Shown here piece by piece: positions 7,656 through 14,155 of a stretch of 19,166 nt of DNA. The translations under genes were made by a program, and so were the position numbers. The notes beneath the pieces are model-generated. The model made no database searches. It saw only the letters and a program-made list of their open reading frames with translations, and was not told the DNA's origin. The DNA is from UBA4719 sp038249115 (lineage in GTDB: Bacteria > Actinomycetota > Actinomycetes > Actinomycetales > Dermatophilaceae): NCBI GenBank assembly GCA_038249115.1, contig JBBRWQ010000064.1, positions 1-19,166 of the forward strand, written 5' to 3'. The stretch's first letter is position 1, and every line of letters begins with the position of its first letter.

Positions 7656-7747
7656 TCGCAGGCCCTAAGCGACCCGGCCGGTGCGGCCACGCGCGCAGGT
7701 CGGTCATCCTCGGGGCGGGGCGGGTTGTAAAGGGTGAGTGGAGCGCC

Positions 7748-7780
7748 GTCGGCATCCCTGAGCGGCTGGCCGGCGTGTTG
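7748..7780 (+). repeat. 33-bp direct repeat, copy 2
   Basis: Identical to 5838-5870 within the hydrolase gene and in the same orientation, 80 bp beyond the 7668 edge of the insertion site. Flanking bases on both sides differ, so the copied unit is sharply bounded. It has no coding context here. Confidence 0.92.
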
Positions 7781-7998
7781 CTCGGAAGGGTCCACCGTCC
7801 CCGATGGCGGAACGGCCGGCGACCACGTTCGGGAGGGCGATCCCGACGATGGTCAGGATCCGCAATGGGGTCGCATGCGGGACGAACCGCGTCCGTACGC
7901 CGATGGCGAGTTCAATTGGTCGCCGATGGTCAATCGGGCGTTCCTTTCGTCGGTGAACGGGCAGCAGTCGGAGGTTTCGGCAGCCGGCCCAGCTGTCC

Positions 7999-8004
7999 TA
8001 GGCT
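7999..8004 (+). promoter_or_regulatory. Leaderless -10 box of the YdeI-like gene
   Basis: TAGGCT ends 6 nt before the GTG at 8011, the same hexamer and spacing as upstream of the hydrolase at 5517. No Shine-Dalgarno is present. Confidence 0.55.
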
Positions 8005-8010
8005 TGGATT

Positions 8011-8481
8011 GTGGCAACACCCGACAACTCTTTCCGGCAGCGCGCGACATTTGAACCGCGTGGCCCAGCGGCCGCGATCGTCTTGACCGACGAGCAGGTC
8101 GGAACGCTGGGTGCGGGCAAGACCCCGGCGGTGCGGGTGACGGCCAACGGCGTTAGCGTCGCGGCGCGGGTGGGGCGCATGGGTGGGGAATACCTGGTCG
8201 GATTCAGCAAGAAACTGCGTGCCGATCTTGGGGTAGAAATCGGCGACGTCGTCGACGTGGTTATCACCCTCGACGCTGCGCCCCGAGAGATCGCGGTGCC
8301 CCCTGAGCTCGCCGCGGCGTTCGCGGCTGACAGGGCTGCCAAGGCGGTGTTCGATGCCCTGGCGCCGTCGCACCGCAAAGAGTTCGCCCGCTGGATCGAT
8401 GAGGCCAAACGTGATGAGACGAGGAGGTCGCGGGTCGACCAGGCGCTCCAGATGCTGCATGAGGGCCGAACCCGGGGCTGA
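8011..8481 (+). CDS. DUF1905/YdeI-family protein
   Basis: 156 residues from a GTG start. The N-terminal half (about 10-95) matches the DUF1905 beta-barrel pattern (F.PRGPAAAIVLTDEQV, VRVTANGVSVAARVGRMGGEYLVGFSKKLRADLGVEIGDVVDVVI). The C-terminal part (about 100-155) carries the YdeI/OmpD-associated motif PPELAAAF…AVFDALAPSHRKEFARWIDEAKRDETRRSRVDQALQML. Proteins of this family have been called bacteriocin-protection or OmpD-associated, but no biochemical role is established in actinobacteria. There is no signal peptide, so it should be cytosolic. It is convergent with the DUF1801 gene 115 bp downstream; both domains belong to small stress-associated families that are often found together or fused. 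Confidence 0.88.
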   Translation: MATPDNSFRQRATFEPRGPAAAIVLTDEQVGTLGAGKTPAVRVTANGVSVAARVGRMGGEYLVGFSKKLRADLGVEIGDVVDVVITLDAAPREIAVPPELAAAFAADRAAKAVFDALAPSHRKEFARWIDEAKRDETRRSRVDQALQMLHEGRTRG

Positions 8482-8596
8482 TCGCGACTCAACGCGCACC
8501 GGACTGACTCGCGGATCCGGCCAGGGCGCATGGACGGCTGCACGACTCGATCAAGTTCTCGCAACCGGACGGTACGGCCAAAACTCTTGAACGTGA

Positions 8597-8992
8597 TCAG
8601 CTTTCGCGCTTCAACTTTCGCCAGCCTCCGGCGCGATTGTTGGCGACGATGTCTTTGAGCATGACGGTGAGGGCGCCGGCGTTGATGGTTTCGCCCTGGC
8701 GGACGGCTACGGTGCGGGCGGTCGTGTTGTCGTGGCCAGCGGTGATGATTCCCTCGGGATCGAGGACCATGGCGCCGTCGTAGAGGAAAACGTTGACGTG
8801 GTCCTTTGCCGCCAACAGGGCGGCTACGTTGCCCTGCAGCACGAAGTACGGACGGTTGGTGCGCTTGATGGTCTCGGTGACCTCCGGGTCCACAGCGTGG
8901 ACCAGGTCGCGGACTTCGCGACAGATGCTCTGATGCCAACCTGGCAGGGCGTCGATGTAGGCGTCAACTCTCGGGTCGGGAGTGTACGTCAT
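8597..8992 (-). CDS. DUF1801 domain protein
   Basis: 131 residues covering one DUF1801 (YdhG-like) domain: YIDALPGWHQSICREVRDLVHAVDPEVTETIK…RPYFVLQGNVAALLAAKDHVNVFLYDGAMVLDPEGIITAGHDNTTARTVAVRQGE, followed by a basic C-terminus (GGWRKLKRES). The fold is that of the SufE/frataxin-like YdhG group; its function is unknown. No membrane segment or signal is present. It starts at an ATG 6 nt after TACGGT and seems leaderless. It is convergent with the YdeI-like gene and head-on with the decayed DinB region downstream of its start, so it is transcribed alone. Confidence 0.88.
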   Translation of the reverse strand: MTYTPDPRVDAYIDALPGWHQSICREVRDLVHAVDPEVTETIKRTNRPYFVLQGNVAALLAAKDHVNVFLYDGAMVLDPEGIITAGHDNTTARTVAVRQGETINAGALTVMLKDIVANNRAGGWRKLKRES

Positions 8993-8998
8993 GGATCC

Positions 8999-9004
8999 AC
9001 CGTA
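8999..9004 (-). promoter_or_regulatory. Leaderless -10 box of the DUF1801 gene
   Basis: TACGGT on the minus strand ends 6 nt before the ATG at 8992; there is no Shine-Dalgarno in the spacer. Confidence 0.5.
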
Positions 9005-9073
9005 GTTATGGGGCCTCCCGCAGGCAGGTTGGCGAGGACGCTGCCGCCCCCGGGCGAAGGCTGCGCCAGACCG

Positions 9074-9630
9074 TCAAGCCGACCGGGCCTTCAGCAGGTC
9101 GAGGTCCCGTTCGGCGTACAGCCGGTGTTCCCACTCCTCGTTGAGGATGGCCCGTAGGCAGCGGCGTACGGCGAAGCTCTCCGGCTCGGGGTAGCCCGGC
9201 TCCATGACTGGTTTGGTCATGCTGGCCAATTGCTCGTCGGTCAAATCGGTCATCACCTGACGCACGGTGGCCATGCGGTCCGATCGAAGTGCGAGCACCT
9301 CCTCCAGCAAGGGCCGGGCGTCGCGGTCGCGCGGGACGCTGGGTTCGTCGGGCATCTCGTCGTGGGGCAGGTCCGGTGCGTCCCAGGGCAACGGCTCGCC
9401 GAGGATCGCGCGCTTCACCCAGGCGTCCGTGGCGAACACGAGATGGCGCAGCGTCTCGATGAAGGACCACTCTCCCTCGACCCTCTCGTGGAGTATTTCC
9501 GGGCCATCCCGCGAGCCCGCTGGACGGTCTGCTCCCACAGAGGCTCCTGGATGTCCCATGCTTCGCGGAACCCCTCGGCATCGGTCGGCCGCATCTTGAC
9601 GCGGTCCGGGTAGCGACGGTTGAGCTCCGC
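9074..9630 (-). pseudogene. DinB/DUF664-family protein, 5'-truncated and frameshifted
   Basis: The 3' part (to about 9498) encodes HERVEGEWSFIETLRHLVFATDAWVKRAILGE…LPHDEMPDEPSVPRDRDARP…EEWEHRLYAERDLDLL, the DinB_2/DUF664 four-helix domain found in many actinomycete proteins. The 5' part lies in another minus-strand frame: ELNRRYPDRVKMRPTDAEGFREAWDIQEPLWEQTVQRARGMA. Adding one C in the GGCCCGG run (9499-9505) joins them as …RARGMAPEILHERVEGEWSF, exactly the family pattern. A stop codon (9631-9633) stands just before the first conserved residues. In relatives this junction is preceded by a further N-terminal region, so the beginning appears lost. A start at the ATG of KMRPTD is possible but has no Shine-Dalgarno. 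The domain is related to thiol-dependent metalloenzymes such as mycothiol S-transferase, but no function can be assigned here. Confidence 0.7.
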
Positions 9631-9729
9631 CTACAAGAGGGCGCGCAAGACAGGCCAATCGCGGCGGAAAGACGCACCATTCGCGAGGCAAGTTCAACCC
9701 CTGGGTGGCCTGAGCCGCGGGCTCTCGGC

Positions 9730-9874
9730 GATGTCTGCACCTCGAGCCGCCGTTGCACGCCTTCGACCCCTCGGCGGCGAGCTTGAGCGCTGCGTCGGGG
9801 TCGGGCGCCTCCATGATCCAGAGAGGTACTTCCACGTCCATCGCGCCGACCCGCAGCCGCGCGTGGTCGGGCAT
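9730..9874 (-). pseudogene. Fragment resembling the C-terminus of a YciI/DGPF-type protein
   Basis: The minus-strand segment PLWIMEAPDPDAALKLAAEGSKACN, continued in another frame as RRLEVQ, matches the end of YCII-related (DGPF) proteins, which usually close with an E-x-x-D-x-D-x-A-L helix and a …VEVRP strand. One base missing near 9751 would explain the frame change. The core of the domain is absent, because the segment runs directly into the LysE promoter region upstream. It is therefore a remnant, adjacent to and in the same orientation as the DinB-like remnant. The match rests on a short motif. Confidence 0.35.
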
Positions 9875-9883
9875 GCTCTGCCG

Positions 9884-9889
9884 TAGAGT
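9884..9889 (+). promoter_or_regulatory. Leaderless -10 box of the LysE-family gene
   Basis: TAGAGT ends 7 nt before the GTG at 9897, which supports this start over upstream in-frame codons that would read through the decayed minus-strand fragment. Confidence 0.5.
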
Positions 9890-9896
9890 CGCGGCC

Positions 9897-10511
9897 GTGG
9901 AAGCACTCCTCCTGGGCTTGTCGATCGGCCTCGCCGCCGGCATCAGCCCCGGGCCGCTGCTGTTCCTCGTCATCACCTCGGCGCTGCGCGACGGCTGGCG
10001 GGCCGGCGCGCTGGCCGCCTGCGCGCCACTTGTCACCGACCTCGCCGTAGTCGCCTTGACTCTCGTCGTCCTCAGCCACCTCCCGCACCAGGCCCTGGCC
10101 GCCCTCGGTGTCGTCGGAGGGCTGTTCGTCGTGTGGATGGGCATCCAGACCCTCCGCGAGGCGCCGTCCGCGTCGCTCGACCGCACCGGCGCGGCTGCTC
10201 TCCCACCGCACGCGCTGCGCCGGGCTGCCACCGTCAACATCCTCAGCCCGCACCCGTGGGTGTCGTGGTCCACGGCGTTGGGGCCGCTGACCGTGCGCAC
10301 CTGGCGCGGCAGCGAACTCGGCGCCGTCGCCCTGGTCACCGGCTTCTACGTCATGCTGATCGGCGCCAAGGTAGCTGTTGCCGTGCTGGCCGGCAGCAGC
10401 AGCCACCGCTTCAGCGAGCGCGGCTACCGCGCCGCCCTGCGCGGGGCGGCACTACTGCTGGCCGCGGCCGGAGTGGCACTCCTCGCCGAGTTCCTTCCCC
10501 AACTGGTATGA
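9897..10511 (+). CDS. LysE-family amino-acid/metabolite exporter
   Basis: 204 residues from the GTG at 9897, the typical length of LysE/RhtB translocators. The N-terminus EALLLGLSIGLAAGISPGPLLFLVITSALRDG carries the conserved GISPGP motif of the first helix and loop. About six hydrophobic helices follow (roughly 1-25, 35-65, 68-90, 115-145, 148-170, 182-203), with the NILSPHPWVSWSTALGP motif in the middle, where the family has N-x-x-x-P-x-x-x-x-F/W. It is an inner-membrane exporter driven by the proton gradient; the substrate (basic amino acid, homoserine lactone or other) cannot be told. The frame is also open upstream to 9753, but those residues lack family similarity and overlap the decayed region. 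Transcribed alone from a leaderless promoter. Confidence 0.9.
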   Translation: MEALLLGLSIGLAAGISPGPLLFLVITSALRDGWRAGALAACAPLVTDLAVVALTLVVLSHLPHQALAALGVVGGLFVVWMGIQTLREAPSASLDRTGAAALPPHALRRAATVNILSPHPWVSWSTALGPLTVRTWRGSELGAVALVTGFYVMLIGAKVAVAVLAGSSSHRFSERGYRAALRGAALLLAAAGVALLAEFLPQLV

Positions 10512-10523
10512 CGGCCGTGGCCT

Positions 10524-10680
10524 GCTACCTTCGCGCTGGCCCACTTCGACCTGTCCGAGGACATCACCGCCTGGGCCGAGCGCTGGGACACCACCCCCGA
10601 GACCGTTCATCTGGAAAGCCCCCGCCGAGGACCCCCATCACCAAGGTCCAACGCGGACGCAGCGCCTGCTCGCGGACCGC
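10524..10680 (+). pseudogene. IS630-type transposase, C-terminal remnant with frameshifts
   Basis: Three forward frames read in turn give the end of an IS630 transposase. The first is ALAHFDLSEDITAWAERWDTTP, then after a shift in the C run near 10591-10596 PRPFIWKAPAED, then after a shift in the C run near 10631-10635 ITKVQRGRSA. Together they match the family's C-terminal pattern …DI.AW...WN..P.PFIWK.TAEDII.KV.RGR. Nothing of the catalytic DDE core is left upstream, because the LysE gene ends at 10511. It marks an old insertion that was later deleted. The rest of the interval to 10845 holds no recognisable gene. Confidence 0.6.
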
Positions 10681-10845
10681 CCCGGCCCCGAGGAGGCGCG
10701 GGTCCGCCCGGTAACGGCAGCCTGTGCCAAAGCGACCTGCCCTACCTCGACGGTCGGCCAGATCCGGTTGCCAACTGGCGGCGAAGTGACGCGCCGTGGC
10801 CCCTGCAGTGGCAGGGTCTCTTGGACACCGCCGCGTGCGCTGGCT

Positions 10846-11316
10846 TCATGGGAGGTCGGGGTGTGGGTGGTCGGTCGCGAACCGTTGTGCGGCGCCTTCG
10901 TCGATGAGTCCTTGGTCCACCAGCCACTCGACGGCCCGGAGCCGAGCCCTGGCATCACGCAGGGCGTGCCACGCCGAGATGAGCTCAGGGTGGAGTTCGT
11001 AGACCTGGTTCTTGAAGCGCCGGAACGCGCCTTTTCCCTGCAGCGACTGGCTCAGTCGTCGGCCAGCGGCGCGGTCGCTGATGCCATCAGCGAAGTCGGC
11101 CATGTCCTGGTACCACACGTAGGACGGGAGGGGGTCGATGCGGATGAGATCCAGCTCGTCGATCTCGACGGGGTTCTCCCCGTCGAGGCCCGTATCGCTG
11201 GCCCAGTGGGCCACCTGGCCAGTTCGCGGGTCGATCAGCCATCGGTGATCGTAGTCAGTCTGGTCCGAGAGCGCGGTGGCGATCTCCTCAACGTCGAATG
11301 CGCCCAGGTCCAGCAT
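10846..11316 (-). CDS. UPF0158 family protein
   Basis: 156 residues with the marks of UPF0158: LGAFDVEEIATALSDQTDYDHRWLIDPRTGQVAHW at the start, ENPVEIDELDLIRIDPLPSYVWYQDMADFADGISD in the middle, and SLQGKGAFRRFKNQVYE…W…R.ARLRAVEWLVDQGLI towards the end. The family is common in actinobacteria and of unknown function; it is small, acidic, cytosolic and lacks catalytic motifs that I can recognise. The start ATG at 11316 lies 6 nt after TACCCT and appears leaderless. The gene stands alone, divergent from the DUF427 gene across a 239-bp gap, and points toward the IS630 remnant. Confidence 0.9.
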   Translation of the reverse strand: MLDLGAFDVEEIATALSDQTDYDHRWLIDPRTGQVAHWASDTGLDGENPVEIDELDLIRIDPLPSYVWYQDMADFADGISDRAAGRRLSQSLQGKGAFRRFKNQVYELHPELISAWHALRDARARLRAVEWLVDQGLIDEGAAQRFATDHPHPDLP

Positions 11317-11322
11317 CTAGCC

Positions 11323-11328
11323 AGGGTA
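11323..11328 (-). promoter_or_regulatory. Leaderless -10 box of the UPF0158 gene
   Basis: TACCCT on the minus strand ends 6 nt before the ATG at 11316; the spacer GGCTAG is not a Shine-Dalgarno at usable distance. Confidence 0.5.
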
Positions 11329-11555
11329 GAACCCCAGCCCGACGACCTTGAAGGCCCAAATGACTACGTCGTGGCTTACCGCCCAGCACGCGGCGGAATG
11401 ACTCGTGCTGCGAGGGAGTGAAGCCCAGACCTTCGGCTGGTTCCGCCCACCTCGCCGGCATCGGGCCCGCAGCGTTGCGAGCTGGATGGTCTGAGACCGC
11501 TCAATGTGAGCGCCACGGCGATTGTGGACCCTTAGGAAAGCGCCGACACTGAGGC

Positions 11556-12329
11556 ATGGCCATCGACCTAGAGCAGCAGTGGTTCCGCGGTCTCACCGAG
11601 CTCCGCTTCGCCGCGACTCCGAAGCGGATCCGTGCTCTTCTCGACGGGCAGACCGTGCTCGACACCCGGGATGCGCTGCTTGTCTACGAGCCTCGCCGTG
11701 TCGTCCCCTGGTACGCCGTCCCGCCCGGTGATCTCAATATGAACGTTACCGAGCACGACCCGTCTCCGGTGCCCGAGCTGCGGGCGCCGGTGCTGCCGCC
11801 ACACCACAACGAGTGGCACACAGTGCCGGGCCGGTCACTTCATCTGGAGGGACACGGTGAGGTGGCTTTCCGGCCCGACGAGCCCGAGCTCGGTGGCCGA
11901 GTGGTGCTGCACTGGGATCCATTTGAGTGGCTGGAGGAGGACGAGCCGGTCATGGGCCACCCCCACGACCCCTTCAAGCGGATCGACGTGCTGCGCAGCA
12001 ACCGCCACGTGCGAGCCGAGGTCGGTGGAGTCACTGTCGCCGAGTCTGCCCGCCCCATGATGCTGATCGAGACCTCGCTGCCGGTGCGGTGGTACTTGCC
12101 GCGCGAGGACGTCCGGATGGACCTGCTCACGCCCTCCGAGCACCGCACCGTTTGCGCATACAAGGGTGTCGCGTCCTACCTCAGCGCTGACGGCGCCCCC
12201 GACGTGGCGTGGGCCTACCCCGACCCGCTGCATGACGCGCGCCCCGTCAAGAACATGGTCTGCTTCTGGCGGCCCGCTGCGGTGTATGTCGACGGAGCTG
12301 CCGCAAGCACCTCTATGCCCGGCGATTGA
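11556..12329 (+). CDS. DUF427 domain protein (two copies of the domain)
   Basis: 257 residues. Two DUF427 repeats are visible. The first is about 30-66 (VLDTRDALLVYEPRRVVPWYAVPPGDLNM) with its second half around 114-121 (GRVVLHWDPFEW). The second, complete copy is about 152-248 (VRAEVGGVTVAESARPMMLIETSLPVRWYLPREDVRMDLL, YKGVASYLS, DVAWAYPDPLHDARPVKNMVCFW, AAVYVDG). The family is a small beta-sandwich of unknown biochemical role, common in actinobacteria and fungi. The protein is cytosolic, without signal or membrane helix. The start ATG has no Shine-Dalgarno; GACACT stands 5 nt before it, with TTGTGG 16 nt further upstream, a possible but weaker leaderless promoter. It is divergent from UPF0158 and convergent with the deazaflavin oxidoreductase gene. 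Confidence 0.9.
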   Translation: MAIDLEQQWFRGLTELRFAATPKRIRALLDGQTVLDTRDALLVYEPRRVVPWYAVPPGDLNMNVTEHDPSPVPELRAPVLPPHHNEWHTVPGRSLHLEGHGEVAFRPDEPELGGRVVLHWDPFEWLEEDEPVMGHPHDPFKRIDVLRSNRHVRAEVGGVTVAESARPMMLIETSLPVRWYLPREDVRMDLLTPSEHRTVCAYKGVASYLSADGAPDVAWAYPDPLHDARPVKNMVCFWRPAAVYVDGAAASTSMPGD

Positions 12330-12690
12330 ACCCACGACCAAGGCTGCCGGCTCACTGGGCACTTGGCCGCGCGCCCTTAACGTTCACTCCACCGGCCACA
12401 CGCTGCCTACTGGGCGGAATCGACGCTGGTGAGACCAGACCGTGCAGACGCGGAGCACCGGGACTGCGGGCATCATCGTGACCACCGAGGAGTCCATCAG
12501 CCCGCGGTCACCAAGGCCGCGGATGTAGAGCTCGACATGGGCGTGCTGGACCTCGACAGGCCCGGAGGTCCGCGCCGTCTCGCGGCGGAAGGACGCACCA
12601 GCCCTGCACAGGTGCACCCGCCCCCGCCGTCCAGCGTTCGACCGGCGGCGGTGGCACCGAGGCTTCTTCTCGGTGCGATGCCGTCAGCCG
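12330..12690. other. Intergenic region without a supported gene
   Basis: 361 bp between two convergent genes. A minus-strand open frame (12384-12617, 77 codons) includes HVELYIRGLGDRGLMDSSVVTMMPAVPVL, which reads more like protein than noise, but I recognise no family and see no start signal. It may be a gene remnant. No convincing terminator hairpin or repeat was found. Confidence 0.4.
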
Positions 12691-13104
12691 CTACGAGTCG
12701 ATCCGATCTTCGGCGGAGTCGTCGACGATTGTGAGCACGATGAGCGGGCTGTGCCGGAGCATGTCCGGCACGTCCGTGCGACCCCATCGCTTGGCGGCCG
12801 CCTCAATGAGGGGCCGGCGTTCGTCGGGGTCAGTGACGACCAGCGCCGTCGCCGGCAGGTCCGCGACTACCGACTGCTTCAGGTGAACAACGACGTGTGG
12901 GTCGGCTTCGATGTTGTAGATCCAGTCACGCACACGGTCGGCCCGGGGCATCCCGGTGATGAACAGTTGGCCGTCATCGCTGTGGAGGAAGATCTCGATG
13001 CGCCGCAGTTGGCCAGACCGACGGCCCCTCGTTGTCAGATCGATGACCTGACTCTGGTGCAACGCGGCCCGGCTGATTTCACTCAAAGGACTCTCGTGGT
13101 CCAT
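12691..13104 (-). CDS. Ddn-like deazaflavin (F420)-dependent nitroreductase-family protein
   Basis: 137 residues, typical for the F420 split-barrel (DUF385) group that includes mycobacterial Ddn. QVIDLTTRGRRSGQLRRIEIF (19-39) is the cofactor-binding segment with the GRRSG turn, LFITGMPR and DWIYNIEADPHVVVHLKQSVVADLPATA (60-87) complete the barrel, and VVTDPDERRPLI begins the final helix region. Relatives bind F420H2 and reduce quinones or nitro compounds, often at the membrane; the natural substrate is not predictable. AGAGG lies upstream of the ATG at a usable distance, so this gene has a leader, unlike many neighbours. It implies that the host makes coenzyme F420. Confidence 0.9.
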   Translation of the reverse strand: MDHESPLSEISRAALHQSQVIDLTTRGRRSGQLRRIEIFLHSDDGQLFITGMPRADRVRDWIYNIEADPHVVVHLKQSVVADLPATALVVTDPDERRPLIEAAAKRWGRTDVPDMLRHSPLIVLTIVDDSAEDRIDS

Positions 13105-13393
13105 AGCGCCATCCTCTCGACTGAACCGTCCCCGGACGACCTACGCCGGGGCCGCGGCTGTGCAGCCATATAAACAGGTCAGCGGCTCGCGTTAATCCCT
13201 ACGGGTCGGGTCACCGTCGCGACCTCGGTTGACGAAGCGCCGAGCGCTCACCGGACGAGCAGTCGAGTCCAGACCCCGAAGTGTTGCGACCTCGAACCGC
13301 GGCCTCGGGCGGTGGCCCAGAGCGGCGGTTCTCCCGCGAAGCCTGCTGACTCCGCGCCGGTTTGGTGCGGGATGGATGTGCCGGTGGTCACCT

Positions 13394-14098
13394 TCAATCA
13401 GTGATGCGCTGCCCCAGCCAGATCGGTCGTGACGGGTCGCACGATTCAAGGGCGATCCAGACCCCGTCGCCGATGGCAGGGACCTCCTCGGTGCCGGGTA
13501 CCGGTTGGCACACCGCGGCCCACACAGACTCGTCTCCGCTGACGTCGGGAACCCGAACCAGCAGACGCCGTTGCATGAGCGGGTCTGCGTTCTCGAGCAC
13601 GGTAGCTCGGTAGACCCCGCACGTGGCACGGACTGGCTCCTCGCTGACATCGGTGTCAATGATCACGCGGCCCTGTTGAAGGAGCACCGACAAGTACGCA
13701 CCAGCGTGCCTGTAGCGCACGCCGATCGAGTTGTTGGTTGGCGGTCGCCGACCATGTACGCCGTCTCCGAACTCGATAACGCTCGCACCATCATCGCGTC
13801 GGGTGACGAGATAGTGAGGGTCCTCCGCGCCAGAGCCGGCGAGGTCCGTAACCTGATGCCACGGGTGTCCCTCGACCTCGATCTCGACCTCGTTTCGACG
13901 TTCGTCGCCCAGATACGCCTCGGCTGCGAGACGCTCAGAGTGGCTGCTGAGTAGCTCGCCCACGAATGCGAACAACTGCAGCAGGGCTACGCCCGGATCA
14001 CTGTCGGCCGTGTCCGTCCAATCCCTCAGCTCGGTGCGAGCACGGTGGACCAGGTCTTCGAGCTGTGGCCGGCCAGTACGGCCACGATCGCCGCTCAT
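13394..14098 (-). CDS. Miniature composite of contractile-injection baseplate and spike modules
   Basis: 234 residues from the ATG at 14098. Three parts recall separate proteins of extracellular contractile injection systems. Residues 34-64 (DPGVALLQLFAFVGELLSSHSERLAAEAYLG) match the N-terminal motif of baseplate-wedge (gp6/J-like) proteins, and 78-130 (HPWHQVTDL…HYLVTRRDDGASVIEFGDGVHGRRPP…IGVRYR) match their FGDG region. Residues 135-152 (YLSVLLQQGRVIIDTDVS) resemble the VLMQQGRVQLDADWNE opening of DUF6519 proteins. Residues 161-234 (GVYRATVLENADPLMQRRLLVRVPDV…VPAIGDGVWIALESCDPSRPIWLGQ) are a gp5/VgrG-type OB fold. No sheath, tube or ATPase gene is in the window. The start overlaps the stop of a 7-codon leader in an ATGA, downstream of a good promoter. 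A TTG start at 14155 is possible but unsupported. Confidence 0.72.
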   Translation of the reverse strand: MSGDRGRTGRPQLEDLVHRARTELRDWTDTADSDPGVALLQLFAFVGELLSSHSERLAAEAYLGDERRNEVEIEVEGHPWHQVTDLAGSGAEDPHYLVTRRDDGASVIEFGDGVHGRRPPTNNSIGVRYRHAGAYLSVLLQQGRVIIDTDVSEEPVRATCGVYRATVLENADPLMQRRLLVRVPDVSGDESVWAAVCQPVPGTEEVPAIGDGVWIALESCDPSRPIWLGQRITD

Positions 14099-14118
14099 TG
14101 ACTCAAGTGTCTGCTCAT
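14095..14118 (-). other. Seven-codon leader ORF (MSRHLSQ) overlapping the baseplate-like gene
   Basis: An ATG at 14118, 7 nt after the -10 box GATAAT, opens MSRHLSQ and ends in a TGA that overlaps the ATG of the baseplate-like gene (ATGA). A leaderless transcript starting here would translate the leader first and pass ribosomes to the main gene, which has no good Shine-Dalgarno of its own. Confidence 0.45.
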
Positions 14119-14125
14119 GGGCGCC

Positions 14126-14155
14126 ATTATCCGCGCAGCGACTGCTTCCAGCCAA
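14126..14155 (-). promoter_or_regulatory. Promoter of the baseplate-like gene
   Basis: On the minus strand TTGGCT (14150-14155), an 18-nt spacer and GATAAT (14126-14131) form one of the best sigma-70-type promoters in the window. Transcription would start at or beside the ATG of the leader ORF at 14118. Confidence 0.55.

Larger units (their letters stand above)
6357..7665 (+). mobile_element. Complete ISAzo13-like insertion sequence
   Basis: The 1309-bp element has one transposase gene and imperfect terminal inverted repeats. The left end from 6357 (GGGC..GCGAT.A.TTAA.GT.GT) and the complement of the right end from 7665 agree at 19 of 26 positions. A TAA lies directly outside each end (6354-6356 and 7666-7668), consistent with a 3-bp target duplication, although a 2-bp TA with an extra matching base cannot be excluded. 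The left TAA is the hydrolase stop codon. The intact gene and recognisable ends suggest a fairly recent, possibly active copy. Confidence 0.85.
7669..8010. other. Intergenic region with the second 33-bp repeat
   Basis: 342 bp with no supported gene. It holds the displaced 3' flank of the hydrolase gene, the 33-bp hydrolase copy at 7748-7780, and the promoter of the next gene at 7999-8004. Short open frames on both strands have no recognisable domain. A minus-strand stretch near 7820-7860 would encode a hydrophobic LTIVGIALPNVVAG, perhaps a relic of a membrane protein, but without a start or continuation. Confidence 0.5.

Noticed and set aside
8549..8598. Inverted repeat GATCAAGTTC/GAACGTGATC as a terminator between the convergent genes
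   Set aside because: One mismatch, a 30-nt loop, and overlap with the DUF1801 stop codon make it weak.
7998..8939. A 313-codon minus-strand open frame across the YdeI-like and DUF1801 genes
   Set aside because: Low-complexity Arg/Ser/Pro content, and it overlaps two recognisable genes.
9006..10406. Long minus-strand open frames running from the DinB remnant through the LysE gene (to 10406 and 10339)
   Set aside because: Only the parts at 9074-9500 and 9730-9874 resemble proteins; the rest is antisense to LysE.
10378..11421. A 347-codon forward open frame from the LysE end through UPF0158
   Set aside because: Only the short IS630-like segment (PRPFIWKAPAED) has meaning; the rest is antisense to UPF0158.
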